DNA of 64,000 nt from Candidatus Eiseniibacteriota bacterium (GTDB lineage Bacteria; Eisenbacteria; RBG-16-71-46; CAIMUX01). The DNA lies in NCBI GenBank assembly GCA_020633975.1, contig JACKCR010000009.1:155282-219281 (forward strand), in the 5' to 3' direction. Positions 1 through 11,353 of this stretch are shown one piece after another; the first letter of the stretch is position 1, and each line of letters begins with the position of its first letter. The notes beneath the pieces were generated by a model. That model was not told where the DNA came from. It worked only from the letters and a program-made list of their open reading frames with translations, and ran no database searches. The position numbers and the translations under genes were made by a program.

Positions 1-37
1 ATCTCCTGGCCACATTGTCCCCAATCCTTACCGCTTC

Positions 38-58
38 TGTGGATAACTCTGTGGATAA
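38..58. promoter_or_regulatory. Two DnaA boxes upstream of dnaA
   Basis: The 9-mer TGTGGATAA, the exact complement of the consensus DnaA box TTATCCACA, occurs at 38-46 and again at 50-58, with starts 12 bp apart and the same orientation. They end about 30 bp before the likely dnaA start. Such pairs are known both as origin elements and as sites of dnaA autorepression; which applies here is not visible, because the sequence further upstream lies outside the window. Confidence 0.8.
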
Positions 59-90
59 ACCCTGCCGCAATGTGGATTGAGGAGTCTCTA

Positions 91-1638
91 TTGCACTCGA
101 ATGGCATGGCCCATCCAGAGGCCGAGACCTGGACCGCGATCCTGGAACACATTCGACGTCGTGTAACCGAACAAAAGTTCGAGACCTGGTATCGTAAGCT
201 TCATCCGGTATCTCTCGCCGACGATGTCGTGCTGCTGGAGGTGCCCAATGCGTTCTTCGTGGACTTCTTCGAGGAATACAACATCCCGACTCTCAAAGAG
301 AGCGTGCATCAGGTTCTCGGTGCCCATCCCGCCATCCGTTTCCAGGTGAGGAAATCCGAAGATGGCTCCTCTGAGCGCAATCAGCTTTCGGAGGTCCAGT
401 CCATGAATGAACCGAATGATCCTACTCCCGCTCCGGCGGACACACCCGAAGCCGCAGATGTCTCTGTGAGCACTATCGCGGACAGGGTGCGCCGGATTGC
501 CTATGATGCCGCTGAGAAAGCGACACCGCCTCCTTCTATGGAGACGACGACTGCAGGCCCTCCGCGGAGAATCCAACTGGAAACCAGTGGCCAGAGAGTG
601 AGCGGAACGTTTCGTCCTCGATTCACGTTCGACAACTTCGTCGTCGGGCGGGGGAACGAGTTCGCGTACGCCGCTTGCCAAGCCGTCGCGAACGATCCCG
701 CGCGCACCTACAATCCGCTCTTTCTCCACGGCGGCGTGGGACTGGGGAAGACGCACTTGATGCACGCCATCGGTGCCGAAGTCAGTGCGAGGAATCCTGG
801 AGCGAAGATCTGCTACGTCTCGACGGAGCAGTTCATGAACGAGATGATCGAGTCGATTCAGCGCGGCTCGACGATCGAGTTCCGCAACCGCTACCGGAAA
901 CTCGACATGCTCCTGATCGACGACATCCAGTTCCTAGCGGGCAAGGAGTCGACGCAGGACGAGTTCTTCCACACGTTCAACACGCTCCATGGTTCGAATA
1001 AGCAGGTCGTGATCGCGAGTGACCGCGCACCCAAGGACATCCAGAACCTCGAGGAGAGGTTGATCTCCCGGTTCCATTGGGGATTGGTCTCCGACATCCA
1101 GCCACCCGATCTCGAGACGAGGATGGCCATCCTTCGCGCGAAGGCGGAGGAGAAAGGGATCGTCGTCCCACCGGATGTGATTCTCGAAATCGCAAAGCTC
1201 ATCCAGACCAACATCCGCGAACTCGAAGGCTCCCTCATTCGGATCAAAGCGTTTGCCGATCTCCTGAGGTCGCCGATCAACGTGGGCCTGGTGCAGGAGG
1301 CTCTCGCGGACTACATCCGTGAACATGCGCGGCGTCCTATCGACGTAATGGATGTTCAGAAATACGTCGCGCAAGCTTATGGTGTTCCACCTGAATCACT
1401 TAGAGGTAAGCGTCGGACCAACAGCGTGGCTCATGCCCGGCAGGTTGCGGTGTTCCTGACCAAAGAGTTGACTGACCTCACCGTGGTCGAGATCGGTCGT
1501 CGGTTCGGGAACAGGGACCACAGCACCGTGCTCCACGCGGTCAAGAAGGTCCGTCAGTTGATGACGGAAGAGCCCGAAGTGAAGGTCCGGATCGAGCAGA
1601 TGAAGCACGAGCTCGAGTCGCTCAGCCAAAGGTCGTAG
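91..1638 (+). CDS. dnaA: Chromosomal replication initiator protein DnaA
   Basis: DnaA binds DnaA boxes at oriC, opens the duplex and directs helicase loading. The N-terminal domain I is followed by a Pro/Ala/Glu-rich linker, then the AAA+ domain with P-loop GGVGLGKTH and Walker B LLIDDIQF, and the C-terminal DNA-binding domain with the signature GNRDHSTVLHAVKK. I prefer the TTG start at 91, because GAGGAG at 79-84 is 6 nt upstream and other genes here use TTG; ATG at 70 or 106 in the same frame are the alternatives, neither with a good ribosome site. The length, about 515 aa, is slightly above the family norm because of a long domain II. It is followed by a terminator hairpin and a 460-bp intergenic stretch before dnaN. 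Confidence 0.97.
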   Translation: MHSNGMAHPEAETWTAILEHIRRRVTEQKFETWYRKLHPVSLADDVVLLEVPNAFFVDFFEEYNIPTLKESVHQVLGAHPAIRFQVRKSEDGSSERNQLSEVQSMNEPNDPTPAPADTPEAADVSVSTIADRVRRIAYDAAEKATPPPSMETTTAGPPRRIQLETSGQRVSGTFRPRFTFDNFVVGRGNEFAYAACQAVANDPARTYNPLFLHGGVGLGKTHLMHAIGAEVSARNPGAKICYVSTEQFMNEMIESIQRGSTIEFRNRYRKLDMLLIDDIQFLAGKESTQDEFFHTFNTLHGSNKQVVIASDRAPKDIQNLEERLISRFHWGLVSDIQPPDLETRMAILRAKAEEKGIVVPPDVILEIAKLIQTNIRELEGSLIRIKAFADLLRSPINVGLVQEALADYIREHARRPIDVMDVQKYVAQAYGVPPESLRGKRRTNSVAHARQVAVFLTKELTDLTVVEIGRRFGNRDHSTVLHAVKKVRQLMTEEPEVKVRIEQMKHELESLSQRS

Positions 1639-2100
1639 TTTCGACGGAAGTGACTCATCTACAATTTAAGTCACTACATAACAACATCTTAGTGTTAACG
1701 AAACGTGGGCTGGAGTTATCCCGGGTGCCGGGACTCCAGCCTTCTCTTTTATCCCGGGACGTTCAACAGCACTCGACACCAGTTAACTGACTGTGAATCC
1801 TACAATTACAGCTTTGGTTCGCGTAGTTCAACGCTATCCACGCTCCTACTACGACTACTGTATTTCTACAACCAACTCCGTAGTAGGAAAGAAGAGTCCG
1901 GAAGGGGTTCCCCGTAAGACCTAACTCATTGCAGTCCAGGCTCCTGACTCCAGTACAGACTGGCCTTTCTGAGTGGACTGAATCGCTCCGATTCCCTATC
2001 CTCTCTCAATCTTGGCGACCCTTTCGTGGCGACGGATTCCGCCTTCGGATCGATAGTTGCTTGAAGGCACTTCCAGGGTCGCCCTTCCGTGGAGGAAACG
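1639..2100. other. dnaA-dnaN intergenic region, oriC candidate
   Basis: There is no gene in these 462 bases. The first 65 bases are AT-rich by local standards and carry an inverted repeat AGTGACT/AGTCACT (1649-1655, 1669-1675). TTATCCCGG occurs at 1717-1724 (overlapping the terminator stem) and 1749-1757, and a weak DnaA-box match CTATCCACG lies near 1834. A 10-bp inverted repeat TCCTACTACG/CGTAGTAGGA lies at 1844-1853 and 1879-1888. The dnaA-dnaN interval is a common place for the bacterial origin, but perfect DnaA boxes are seen only upstream of dnaA, so oriC may be bipartite or lie mainly outside the window. Confidence 0.4.
1708..1750 (+). terminator. Rho-independent terminator after dnaA
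   Basis: A 9-bp stem GGCTGGAGT/ACTCCAGCC (1708-1716, 1733-1741) encloses a second stem CCCGG/CCGGG (1720-1724, 1728-1732) and is followed by the pyrimidine tract TTCTCTTTT. It is 70 bp past the dnaA stop and would separate dnaA from dnaN transcription. Confidence 0.75.
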
Positions 2101-3252
2101 ATGAAGTTCTCGCTGGTCCAGAGCGAGCTGTACCGCAGCTTGAGCCTGGTTGCCGGTGTCGTGCCGGTAAGAAGCAACATTCAAGGGCTAGGCTCCGTTC
2201 GAGTCGAGGCGACGGCAGACGGACTTCTCAGCTTCATGGGAACGGACCTCGATACGTTCCTGGTCACCAACGCTCGCGGAACGGTCGACGAGCCTGGTGT
2301 GGTGACGATCCCCGCGCGTCGATTCCTCGAGATCGTCAAGGAGCTTCCTGCAGATCTCGTCGAAGTGAAGTCGACTAGTTCCGGGATCTCTCTCAAGAGT
2401 GGACAGGGACGGTTCTCTCTCGTCGGTACCGATCCCGAAGAGTTTCCCGCAGCGCCCGAGATCAGCGAGGAGTCTGTCTTTGCCGTAAAGGGTGATGTTC
2501 TCGATCGACTGATCAAGCGCACGATCTACGCCGTCACGACTGACTTCACGCGAGCAGAGCTCACTGCGGTCTTCGTCAAGGCGAACGATGGCGAGCTTCG
2601 TTTCGTCGCCACCGACGGACATCGACTGGCTCGCGCCGCGCACAAGGAAGACTATCCTGAGTGGGGTGGAGTGCTCATTCCACCGAAGGCACTCTCTCTC
2701 GTTCAGAAGCAGCTTCCCGAAGCCGTGGAGACGATCTCTCTCAGCACGAGCAAGCGGTACTGCCTCTTCAATCTCGGGAACAGCCGGCTCTACACGCGCC
2801 TTCTCGACGGAAGCTACCCGCCTGTCGAAGACGTCATCCCGAAGGACAACAACGTCAAGGCTCACGTGAATCGCGAGCTGTTCATCGCGTCGCTTCGAAG
2901 AGTCTCGGTGATCAGCGAAACGACGACCAAACAGGTGAAGCTGAGTTTGGTCCCCGGTGGGCTCACTCTAAGCGGGCAAGCTCAGAATGTCGGAGAGGCG
3001 GAGGAAGAGCTTCCGGCATCCTACGAGGGGGAAGCGTTCCACATCGGCTACAACGCCACCTACCTTCTCGATCTTCTCCGCACGATGGACACTCAGGAAG
3101 TCCAGCTCTCATTCAAGGGACCGACGAGCGCTGGAGTCTTCACTCCGGTCGTGGAAGACGGCGAACCCGACCTGCTCTGCCTGGTCATGCCGCTCCGCCT
3201 ACCAGGCACGGAAGGTTCAGGTTCGGCCGTAGCGGCCAGCGCGAAGCAGTAA
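2101..3252 (+). CDS. dnaN: DNA polymerase III sliding clamp (beta subunit)
   Basis: Forms the ring-shaped dimer that tethers DNA polymerase III to DNA. The 383-residue protein starts MKFSLVQSELY and shows the three-fold clamp organisation, with the typical N-terminal segment GVVTIPARRFLEIVKELP, the central FVATDGHRLA motif and the C-terminal CLVMPLR ending. The ATG at 2101 has GGAGGA 4-9 nt upstream; an in-frame ATG at 2089 precedes that site and is less likely. A 45-bp segment (2278-2322) is closely matched in the intergenic region at 11934-11978. The downstream dciA-like gene starts 27 bp after the stop, so the two are probably co-transcribed. Confidence 0.97.
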   Translation: MKFSLVQSELYRSLSLVAGVVPVRSNIQGLGSVRVEATADGLLSFMGTDLDTFLVTNARGTVDEPGVVTIPARRFLEIVKELPADLVEVKSTSSGISLKSGQGRFSLVGTDPEEFPAAPEISEESVFAVKGDVLDRLIKRTIYAVTTDFTRAELTAVFVKANDGELRFVATDGHRLARAAHKEDYPEWGGVLIPPKALSLVQKQLPEAVETISLSTSKRYCLFNLGNSRLYTRLLDGSYPPVEDVIPKDNNVKAHVNRELFIASLRRVSVISETTTKQVKLSLVPGGLTLSGQAQNVGEAEEELPASYEGEAFHIGYNATYLLDLLRTMDTQEVQLSFKGPTSAGVFTPVVEDGEPDLLCLVMPLRLPGTEGSGSAVAASAKQ

Positions 3253-3279
3253 GCAGCTTCGCCAGAGAAGGAACTCGAT

Positions 3280-5507
<2,228 letters not shown>

Positions 5508-5598
5508 TCCGTCGATGTCGTTTCCTCGGTTTTGCGTTTTATGAAGTATGAAAGCCCGCCGGAGACTGCCAGGCCCGACCGGGAAGTAAGAGGCGAGA

Positions 5599-8193
5599 AT
5601 GGCTGACGACACACAGAGAGTTCTACCGGTACTCATCGAAGACGAGATGAAGAAGTCGTACATCGACTATTCGATGTCCGTCATCGTCTCTCGAGCTCTA
5701 CCGGACGTACGGGACGGTCTCAAGCCGGTTCATCGACGCATTCTCACCGCGATGAACGACCTGAACCTGTACCACGACCGGCCATATCGTAAGTCGGCCA
5801 AGATCGCCGGTGACGTGACGGGTAACTACCACCCGCACGGTACCGTCGCGGTCTACGACACACTCGTGCGCCTCGTCCAGGACTTCTCCCTTCGCCACCC
5901 ACTCGTCGATGGACAGGGGAACTTCGGTTCGATCGACGGCGACGCGGCGGCGGCCGAGCGGTATACGGAAGCTCGTCTCAGTGAGATCGCAGAGGAGATG
6001 CTCCGCGATCTCGACAAGGAAACGGTCGACTTCCGTCCCAACTACGACGAGACACGACAGGAGCCGGTCGTCCTTCCGGCCAGCTTCCCGAACCTACTCG
6101 TCAACGGGACGTCCGGGATCGCGGTCGGCATGGCGACGAACATCCCGACGCACAACCTCTCTGAAGTGATCGACGCCTGCGTCCTCTGCATCGATCGGCC
6201 GGAATGCACGATCGACGACATGATGGAGCACGTCATCGGGCCGGACTTCCCGACGGGCGGGCAGATCCTCGGTACGACCGGCATCCGGAACTGCTACCAC
6301 TACGGCCGCGGGCACATCATCGTCCGCGCGAAGTCGGATGTGGATGAGCTCAAGAACGGGAAGCTCGCCATCATCGTGAGCGAGATTCCGTACCAGGTGA
6401 ACAAGGCGTCGATGCTGGAGAAGATCGCCGACCTGGTGAAGAACGGCCACATTACCGGCATCTCCGACATCCGCGATGAGTCCGATCGCGATGGCCTTCG
6501 CGTCGTGATCGAGCTCCGGAAGGACGCGCAGCCTCAGGTCGTGCTCAACCAGCTCTACAAGCACACACAGATGCAGACGACCTTCGGAGCGAACATGCTC
6601 GCTCTCAAGGACGGCCGTCCGCAGGTGATGAACCTCAAGGCGATCATCGAGGCGTTCCTCGAGCACCGTCACGAGGTGATCGTTCGCCGAAGCCAGTACG
6701 AGCTCGAGCAGGCAAAGAAGCGTGCGCACATCCTGGAAGGTCTGCTCAAGGCGCTCGATCACATCGATGCGATCATCCGCCTGATCCGCGAGAGTGCAGA
6801 CGTAGAGACGGCCCGCCAGGGCCTCATGGAGCGGTTCGAACTCTCCGAGATCCAGTCGAATGCGATCCTCGAGATGCGTCTCCAGAGGCTCACCGGCCTC
6901 GAGCGTCAGAAGATCGAGGAAGAGTACAAGGAGATCCTGGCCCGGATCGAAGAGCTGGAGTCTATCCTCGCAAGCCGCGAGAAGGTCATGGCGATCGTCC
7001 GTGAGGACCTGCTCTCGCTGAAGAAGCGGTTCCACTCACCGCGCCGGACCGAGATCGTTCCGGCCGACGAAGGAAGCTCGCTCCACATCGAAGACCTCAT
7101 TCCGGAAGAGGAGATGGTCATCACCATTTCCCACGCCGGGTACATCAAGCGTCTTCCGGTCACGACGTACCGCGCCCAGAATCGGGGCGGTCGAGGGCTG
7201 ACCGGCGTGAAGACGAAAGAAGAAGACTTCGTCGAGCATCTCTTCGTCGCATCGACTCACACCTACCTCCTCCTCTTCACGGACAAGGGACGGTGCTACT
7301 GGATCAAGGTCTACGAGATTCCGACCGGAACCCGTACGGCCAGGGGACGGTCGATCCTGACGCTGGTAGCGGCGGCGCCGGACGAGAAGGTCACGGCGTA
7401 CGTCCCGACGAAGGAGTTCCCCGAGGACAAGTACCTGATGCTGGCGACCCGGAACGGCACGGTCAAGAAGACGCCGCTCTCCGCGTTCGGGAATCCGCGC
7501 AAGGCAGGCATCGTGGCGATCGATCTTCGGGACAACGACTCGCTCATCGGAGCCGCCCTCACCGAAGGAGACGACGACGTCTTGCTCGCGACCTCGGAAG
7601 GAAAGGCGATCCGGTTCAACGAATCGGACGTTCGCTCGATGGGCCGCACGGCGGCCGGTGTCCGTGGCATCAGCCTCTCGGCCGAGAACGATGGGGTTGT
7701 CGGGATGGTCGTCATCCACGATCGCACCATGGACATTCTCGTCGTGACCGAGAACGGATACGGTAAGAGAACCCCGGTCGAGGACTACCGTCTCCAGGGA
7801 AGAGGTGGACAAGGCATCATCAATGTACGGACCTCCGGCCGGAACGGCCAGGTGGCCGCGATCAAAGCGGTGACCGATCAGGACGACGTGATGGTGATCA
7901 GCAGCCAAGGGCTCATCATCCGGATGGCCGTGGCGCAGATTTCGCAGCTCGGCCGTGCGACGCAGGGAGTCCGCTTGATCCAACTCGGCGAAGACGAGCG
8001 CGTCTCGGATCTGGCCCACATCGTCCGTGAGGACGATGAAGAGGGTGGAGATGGCGAGGGCGGCCCTGCGGATGGGGATGACGGCGGAGACGGAGATGAT
8101 GGCGGCGGTAGCGGCGGTGAGGCCGGTGACGCAGGCTCCGGATCCGAAGGAGTGACTTCCCAGAATGGGACCCCGGGTGCGCACGAAGCGTGA
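5599..8193 (+). CDS. gyrA: DNA gyrase subunit A
   Basis: DNA-cleaving and DNA-wrapping subunit of gyrase. The catalytic tyrosine is Tyr122 in ERYTEARL, at the same number as in E. coli. The C-terminal beta-pinwheel carries the GyrA box as QGRGGQG, which favours gyrase over ParC. The quinolone-resistance-determining region reads HPHGTVAVYD: Thr82 and Val83 stand where E. coli has Asp82 and Ser83, while Asp87 is kept. The last 60 or so residues are an Asp/Gly/Glu-rich tail. At 864 residues the length is normal. The 3' end overlaps the rex start by 29 bp in another frame. Confidence 0.97.
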   Translation: MADDTQRVLPVLIEDEMKKSYIDYSMSVIVSRALPDVRDGLKPVHRRILTAMNDLNLYHDRPYRKSAKIAGDVTGNYHPHGTVAVYDTLVRLVQDFSLRHPLVDGQGNFGSIDGDAAAAERYTEARLSEIAEEMLRDLDKETVDFRPNYDETRQEPVVLPASFPNLLVNGTSGIAVGMATNIPTHNLSEVIDACVLCIDRPECTIDDMMEHVIGPDFPTGGQILGTTGIRNCYHYGRGHIIVRAKSDVDELKNGKLAIIVSEIPYQVNKASMLEKIADLVKNGHITGISDIRDESDRDGLRVVIELRKDAQPQVVLNQLYKHTQMQTTFGANMLALKDGRPQVMNLKAIIEAFLEHRHEVIVRRSQYELEQAKKRAHILEGLLKALDHIDAIIRLIRESADVETARQGLMERFELSEIQSNAILEMRLQRLTGLERQKIEEEYKEILARIEELESILASREKVMAIVREDLLSLKKRFHSPRRTEIVPADEGSSLHIEDLIPEEEMVITISHAGYIKRLPVTTYRAQNRGGRGLTGVKTKEEDFVEHLFVASTHTYLLLFTDKGRCYWIKVYEIPTGTRTARGRSILTLVAAAPDEKVTAYVPTKEFPEDKYLMLATRNGTVKKTPLSAFGNPRKAGIVAIDLRDNDSLIGAALTEGDDDVLLATSEGKAIRFNESDVRSMGRTAAGVRGISLSAENDGVVGMVVIHDRTMDILVVTENGYGKRTPVEDYRLQGRGGQGIINVRTSGRNGQVAAIKAVTDQDDVMVISSQGLIIRMAVAQISQLGRATQGVRLIQLGEDERVSDLAHIVREDDEEGGDGEGGPADGDDGGDGDDGGGSGGEAGDAGSGSEGVTSQNGTPGAHEA

Positions 8194-8857
8194 TGCTCAG
8201 GACGCCGGGGGCGACGAGTCGACGCGCATTTCCGAGTACACGGTCAGGCGGCTGTCCGTGTACTGCCACAACCTGGAAGAGCTAGAGGCCGACGGAGTCG
8301 ACATGGTGTCGTCGGCTCGTCTTGCCGACCTCACCGGTACGAATCCGGCGCAGGTTCGGAAGGACCTGTCGTACTTCGGCAACTTCGGCAAGCGCGGGAC
8401 GGGGTATCGCGTCACCGACCTCAAGAACCGGATCCGCAAGATCCTGGGTATCGATCGTCGGTGGAAGGTCGTGCTCGCGGGAGCCGGAAACCTCGGCTCC
8501 GCACTCTTTTCATACAAGGAGTTCGAGAAGAACGGCTTCCAGATCGTGGCGATCTTGGACAGCGACGAGAAGAAGGTTGGATCCCGCTGGGACGGTGTGC
8601 AGATCCATTCGATGGCTCGGTGTTCGGACATCGTGCGGAAGTCCGGAGCTGAAGTCGCCGTTCTCGTGACCCCTGCCGCTGTGGCGCAGGATGTGGCGGA
8701 TCAACTCATCGCTGCCGGGATCCGCGGGGTGCTGAACTTCGCGCCCGTGAAGCTCGACGCGCCGGACCACGTCCAGATCCGGAACGTGAACATCACGATC
8801 GAGTTGGAGGGGCTGTCCTTCGCCCTCCGCGGGAGGGAACCGGGAATCGACGAATGA
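8165..8857 (+). CDS. rex: Redox-sensing transcriptional repressor Rex
   Basis: Rex represses fermentation and respiration genes and releases DNA when NADH binds. The 230-residue protein has an N-terminal winged helix with the family pattern MVSSARLADLTGTNPAQVRKDL and the motif FGKRGTGY, then a Rossmann domain with the dinucleotide-binding loop GAGNLGSAL and the C-terminal helix ending ELEGLSFAL that swaps between subunits. It begins inside the 3' end of gyrA and its stop overlaps the start of the next gene (ATGA). The exact start is uncertain, as the ribosome site GAAGGAG is 12 nt away. No Rex operator was recognised in the window. Confidence 0.93.
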   Translation: MGPRVRTKRDAQDAGGDESTRISEYTVRRLSVYCHNLEELEADGVDMVSSARLADLTGTNPAQVRKDLSYFGNFGKRGTGYRVTDLKNRIRKILGIDRRWKVVLAGAGNLGSALFSYKEFEKNGFQIVAILDSDEKKVGSRWDGVQIHSMARCSDIVRKSGAEVAVLVTPAAVAQDVADQLIAAGIRGVLNFAPVKLDAPDHVQIRNVNITIELEGLSFALRGREPGIDE

Positions 8858-9786
8858 CGTTTCCGATCCTGCCAGCGATCGTCTGTCACCGCCGCCGAGC
8901 GGAAGCTCGGGCCGTTCCCCCCGATTCGGGACGACTCACTCCTCCCGCCGGACCATTCCGAGTCCACGCGAGAAACCGGCTGGCAGCCCCCAGGACGACC
9001 TTCTTCAGCGCCCTCGCAGTCCTCTTCCTCGTTTCTTGCCTCCGTCCGGCAGCCACTGTGGCTCGGGACGAATTCCCCCAGGCTGTCGGTTACGTCAACG
9101 ACTTCGCGCATGTCATTCCCCAGGCCGAAGAGGGAAAGCTGGAAGGGTTCCTCCAGAACGTAGACCAGAAGTACGGGATCCAAGTGGCGATCGCGATCAT
9201 GCCGGACCTGGGGGGCGAGGATCCTACGGAGTACGCGAACCGGCTCTACGAGGCGTGGGGTGTCGGTGACCCGAACACCGATCGTGGTCTGCTCGTCTTG
9301 GACGCACGGAAGGAACGGTTCGTCCGGGTCGAAGTCGGCTACGGACTCGAAGGCGCTCTTCCAGACGCGCGGACCGGTGACGTCGTCCGCGGTGTTCTCA
9401 TACCGCTCCTGGCCGCCGGCCGCACGGATGCCTATGCACAAGGAGCGCTGGCACTGCTCGAGTTCGCGGTCGCGGACATGGGGCGCGACCCCGCCGAAGT
9501 CGACGCGTTGTTCGAGAGCGCTGGATACGTGGCATACGCGCCCAAGTCCAAGGGCATCGACAAAGAGACGCTAGAGTTCCTCGTCCTACTCCTCGTCGTG
9601 CTCATCCTCCTTTCTGCGATGCGACGCGGAGGAGGCCGTCGACGGGGACGAAGGCGGACGGTCTACTGGGGTGGCGGGGGATTCGGAGGAGGCTTTGGTG
9701 GATTCGGCGGAGGAAGCTCCGGTGGCGGGTTCGGAGGCTTCGGCGGAGGGATGAGCGGAGGCGGCGGAGCCGGCGGCAGCTACTAA
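8854..9786 (+). CDS. TPM-domain (YgcG family) exported protein
   Basis: The product has an N-terminal signal segment with a lipobox-like LVSC (Cys about 62), a TPM domain of about 150 residues (YVNDFAHVIPQAEEGKL, GLLVLDARKERFVRVEVGYGLEG), one transmembrane helix (EFLVLLLVVLILL), a basic stretch and a Gly/Phe/Ser-rich tail ending GGAGGSY. This is the usual YgcG architecture, in which the TPM domain faces the periplasm. Such proteins commonly sit beside LemA, and a lemA gene follows one gene away. The first 40 residues before the hydrophobic segment look unusual, so the true start may lie further in. The ATG overlaps the rex stop. Confidence 0.85.
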   Translation: MTFPILPAIVCHRRRAEARAVPPDSGRLTPPAGPFRVHARNRLAAPRTTFFSALAVLFLVSCLRPAATVARDEFPQAVGYVNDFAHVIPQAEEGKLEGFLQNVDQKYGIQVAIAIMPDLGGEDPTEYANRLYEAWGVGDPNTDRGLLVLDARKERFVRVEVGYGLEGALPDARTGDVVRGVLIPLLAAGRTDAYAQGALALLEFAVADMGRDPAEVDALFESAGYVAYAPKSKGIDKETLEFLVLLLVVLILLSAMRRGGGRRRGRRRTVYWGGGGFGGGFGGFGGGSSGGGFGGFGGGMSGGGGAGGSY

Positions 9787-9920
9787 CCGGGACTCGGTGT
9801 AGACGCTCGAGGCGAGCGGTCGTTGGATGCGGATCGACACGGGGGTGCTTCCGCCTTCCAAGCAGTGCGCCGACCCTTCGGGGACGGGCTCGCAGCGGAA
9901 CCCTTTGGGAGAAACAGACG

Positions 9921-10631
9921 ATGGAGAATCGGGAACAGGTCGTGGACACCGTCCGACGGGACGTAGAGCGCGTGGCGGGGCCCGGTCTCAGGAGCCTGTT
10001 CCTCTATGGCAGCGCTCTGACCGAACAGTTCGTAGACAAGGTCTCGGACTACAACTTCGGTCTCGTTGCCGACCCGGTGGACGTTCCGTTTCTCGAGCGA
10101 CTGCAGTCGTTGGCGGGAAAGTGGGAGGAGCAGCGCGTTCCCGTTCCGGTCCTCTTCACGCCCAAGTTCTTCCTGCAAGCACGCGACTCGTTTCCTCTCG
10201 AGTTCCTCGCAATGAAGGCCTCCTACCGAGTCGTCTCCGGGGACGATCTCATCGCGGGCCTCGAGATCGACGTTCGTGACGTGCGTCTGGAGTGCGAGTG
10301 GGAACTCCGGTCCAAACTCCTCGTCCTGCGAAGGCAGTACGTCCGATCTCGCGGGGATATGCGGTTGCTTCACGACACCGTGGTGGAAGCGGTGCCGGCG
10401 TTCACGGCCATTCTTCGAGGCTGTCTCTTCTTCCTAGGTCGGGAGTGGGACGCTCGCGGCGATCAGCTGTGGCAGGAAGTCGAGGATGCGCTGGGAGTCC
10501 CGGCCGGCCTCATGCCGGCTTTGATCGAGGAAAGACGGGAGCGGGGCCATGGCGGTGGGGCGGTAGGGCCCCTGTACATTGCGCTCCTCGAAGCCACGGA
10601 GAGTTTGGTCCAGAAGGTGGACGCTTGGTGA
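9921..10631 (+). CDS. Nucleotidyltransferase-like protein, catalytic motif incomplete
   Basis: A 236-residue protein with a pol-beta-type nucleotidyltransferase start: FLYGSALTEQFVDKVSDYNFG resembles the Gly-Ser plus Asp-x-Asp motif, but the second acidic position is Asn (DYN). The rest is alpha-helical with no second domain I recognise. GGGAG lies upstream of the ATG at a usable distance. It sits between the TPM-domain gene and lemA, which normally pair directly, so it may belong to that membrane module. Because a metal-binding Asp is missing it may be a non-catalytic binder. The family assignment is moderate and the function unknown. Confidence 0.7.
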   Translation: MENREQVVDTVRRDVERVAGPGLRSLFLYGSALTEQFVDKVSDYNFGLVADPVDVPFLERLQSLAGKWEEQRVPVPVLFTPKFFLQARDSFPLEFLAMKASYRVVSGDDLIAGLEIDVRDVRLECEWELRSKLLVLRRQYVRSRGDMRLLHDTVVEAVPAFTAILRGCLFFLGREWDARGDQLWQEVEDALGVPAGLMPALIEERRERGHGGGAVGPLYIALLEATESLVQKVDAW

Positions 10632-10741
10632 TGCTGATGAGCGCAGAGCGACTCGTCTCCGCCCGGCGGGGACCGGCCGAGAACGATTGCCTTTCCGACG
10701 GAGTCTGCTAGAAAGGTCGAGACGGGGCAAAGGAGAACAAG

Positions 10742-11326
10742 ATGCGCGGTTTCCTCATCGGGTTGGGGGTACTCCTCGTCCTTGCGCTGGGCGTCGGGAT
10801 GTGGGTCAAAGGCGTCTACAACGGACTCGTCACCGCAGATGAGGGCGTGAAGACCGGGTGGGCTCAAGTCGAGAACCAGCTCCAGAGACGGTTCGACCTC
10901 ATTCCCAACCTCGTCCGGACCGTGCAAGGGTACGCGGCCCACGAGCGTGAGACGCTACAAGCGGTGACCGACGCTCGTGCCAGAGTCGGACAGGCGCGAT
11001 CCGTCGATGAGAAGATCGAAGCCAACCAAGAGTTGGGCTCGGCGATCTCCCGCCTTCTGCTCGTCGTCGAGCGCTATCCGGATCTCAAAGCGAACGTGAA
11101 CTTCATCCGTCTCCAGGAAGAGCTGTCAGGAACGGAAAACCGGATCTCGGTGGAGCGGCGCCGGTACAACGATCTCGTCCAGGCCTACAACATCAAGGTT
11201 CGTAGCTTCCCTACGTCACTCTTTGCTTCCATGCTCGGGTTCGAGCGCGCGAAGCCGTTCGAGGCCGACGAAGGGTCTGACGTGGCACCGAAGGTGGAGT
11301 TCCCGGGGACTGGCACCGACGGTTGA
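10742..11326 (+). CDS. lemA: LemA family protein
   Basis: A 194-residue LemA protein: an N-terminal membrane helix (FLIGLGVLLVLALGVGMWV) is followed by the conserved core YNGLVTADEGVKTGWAQVE, QRRFDLIPNLVRTVQGYA and the helical-bundle end with RRRYNDLVQAYN. LemA proteins are anchored in the inner membrane with a cytoplasmic or periplasmic helical bundle; their biochemical role is unknown. The recurrent partner, a TPM-domain protein, is two genes upstream on the same strand. A ribosome site AAAGGAG precedes the ATG. Confidence 0.93.
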   Translation: MRGFLIGLGVLLVLALGVGMWVKGVYNGLVTADEGVKTGWAQVENQLQRRFDLIPNLVRTVQGYAAHERETLQAVTDARARVGQARSVDEKIEANQELGSAISRLLLVVERYPDLKANVNFIRLQEELSGTENRISVERRRYNDLVQAYNIKVRSFPTSLFASMLGFERAKPFEADEGSDVAPKVEFPGTGTDG

Positions 11327-11353
11327 TCCGGTGGGTCCGAAGGCACCCGAGTG

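Noticed and set aside
6094-8184. Minus-strand frames opposite gyrA
   Set aside because: The frames are composition-driven; the plus-strand GyrA is complete and canonical.
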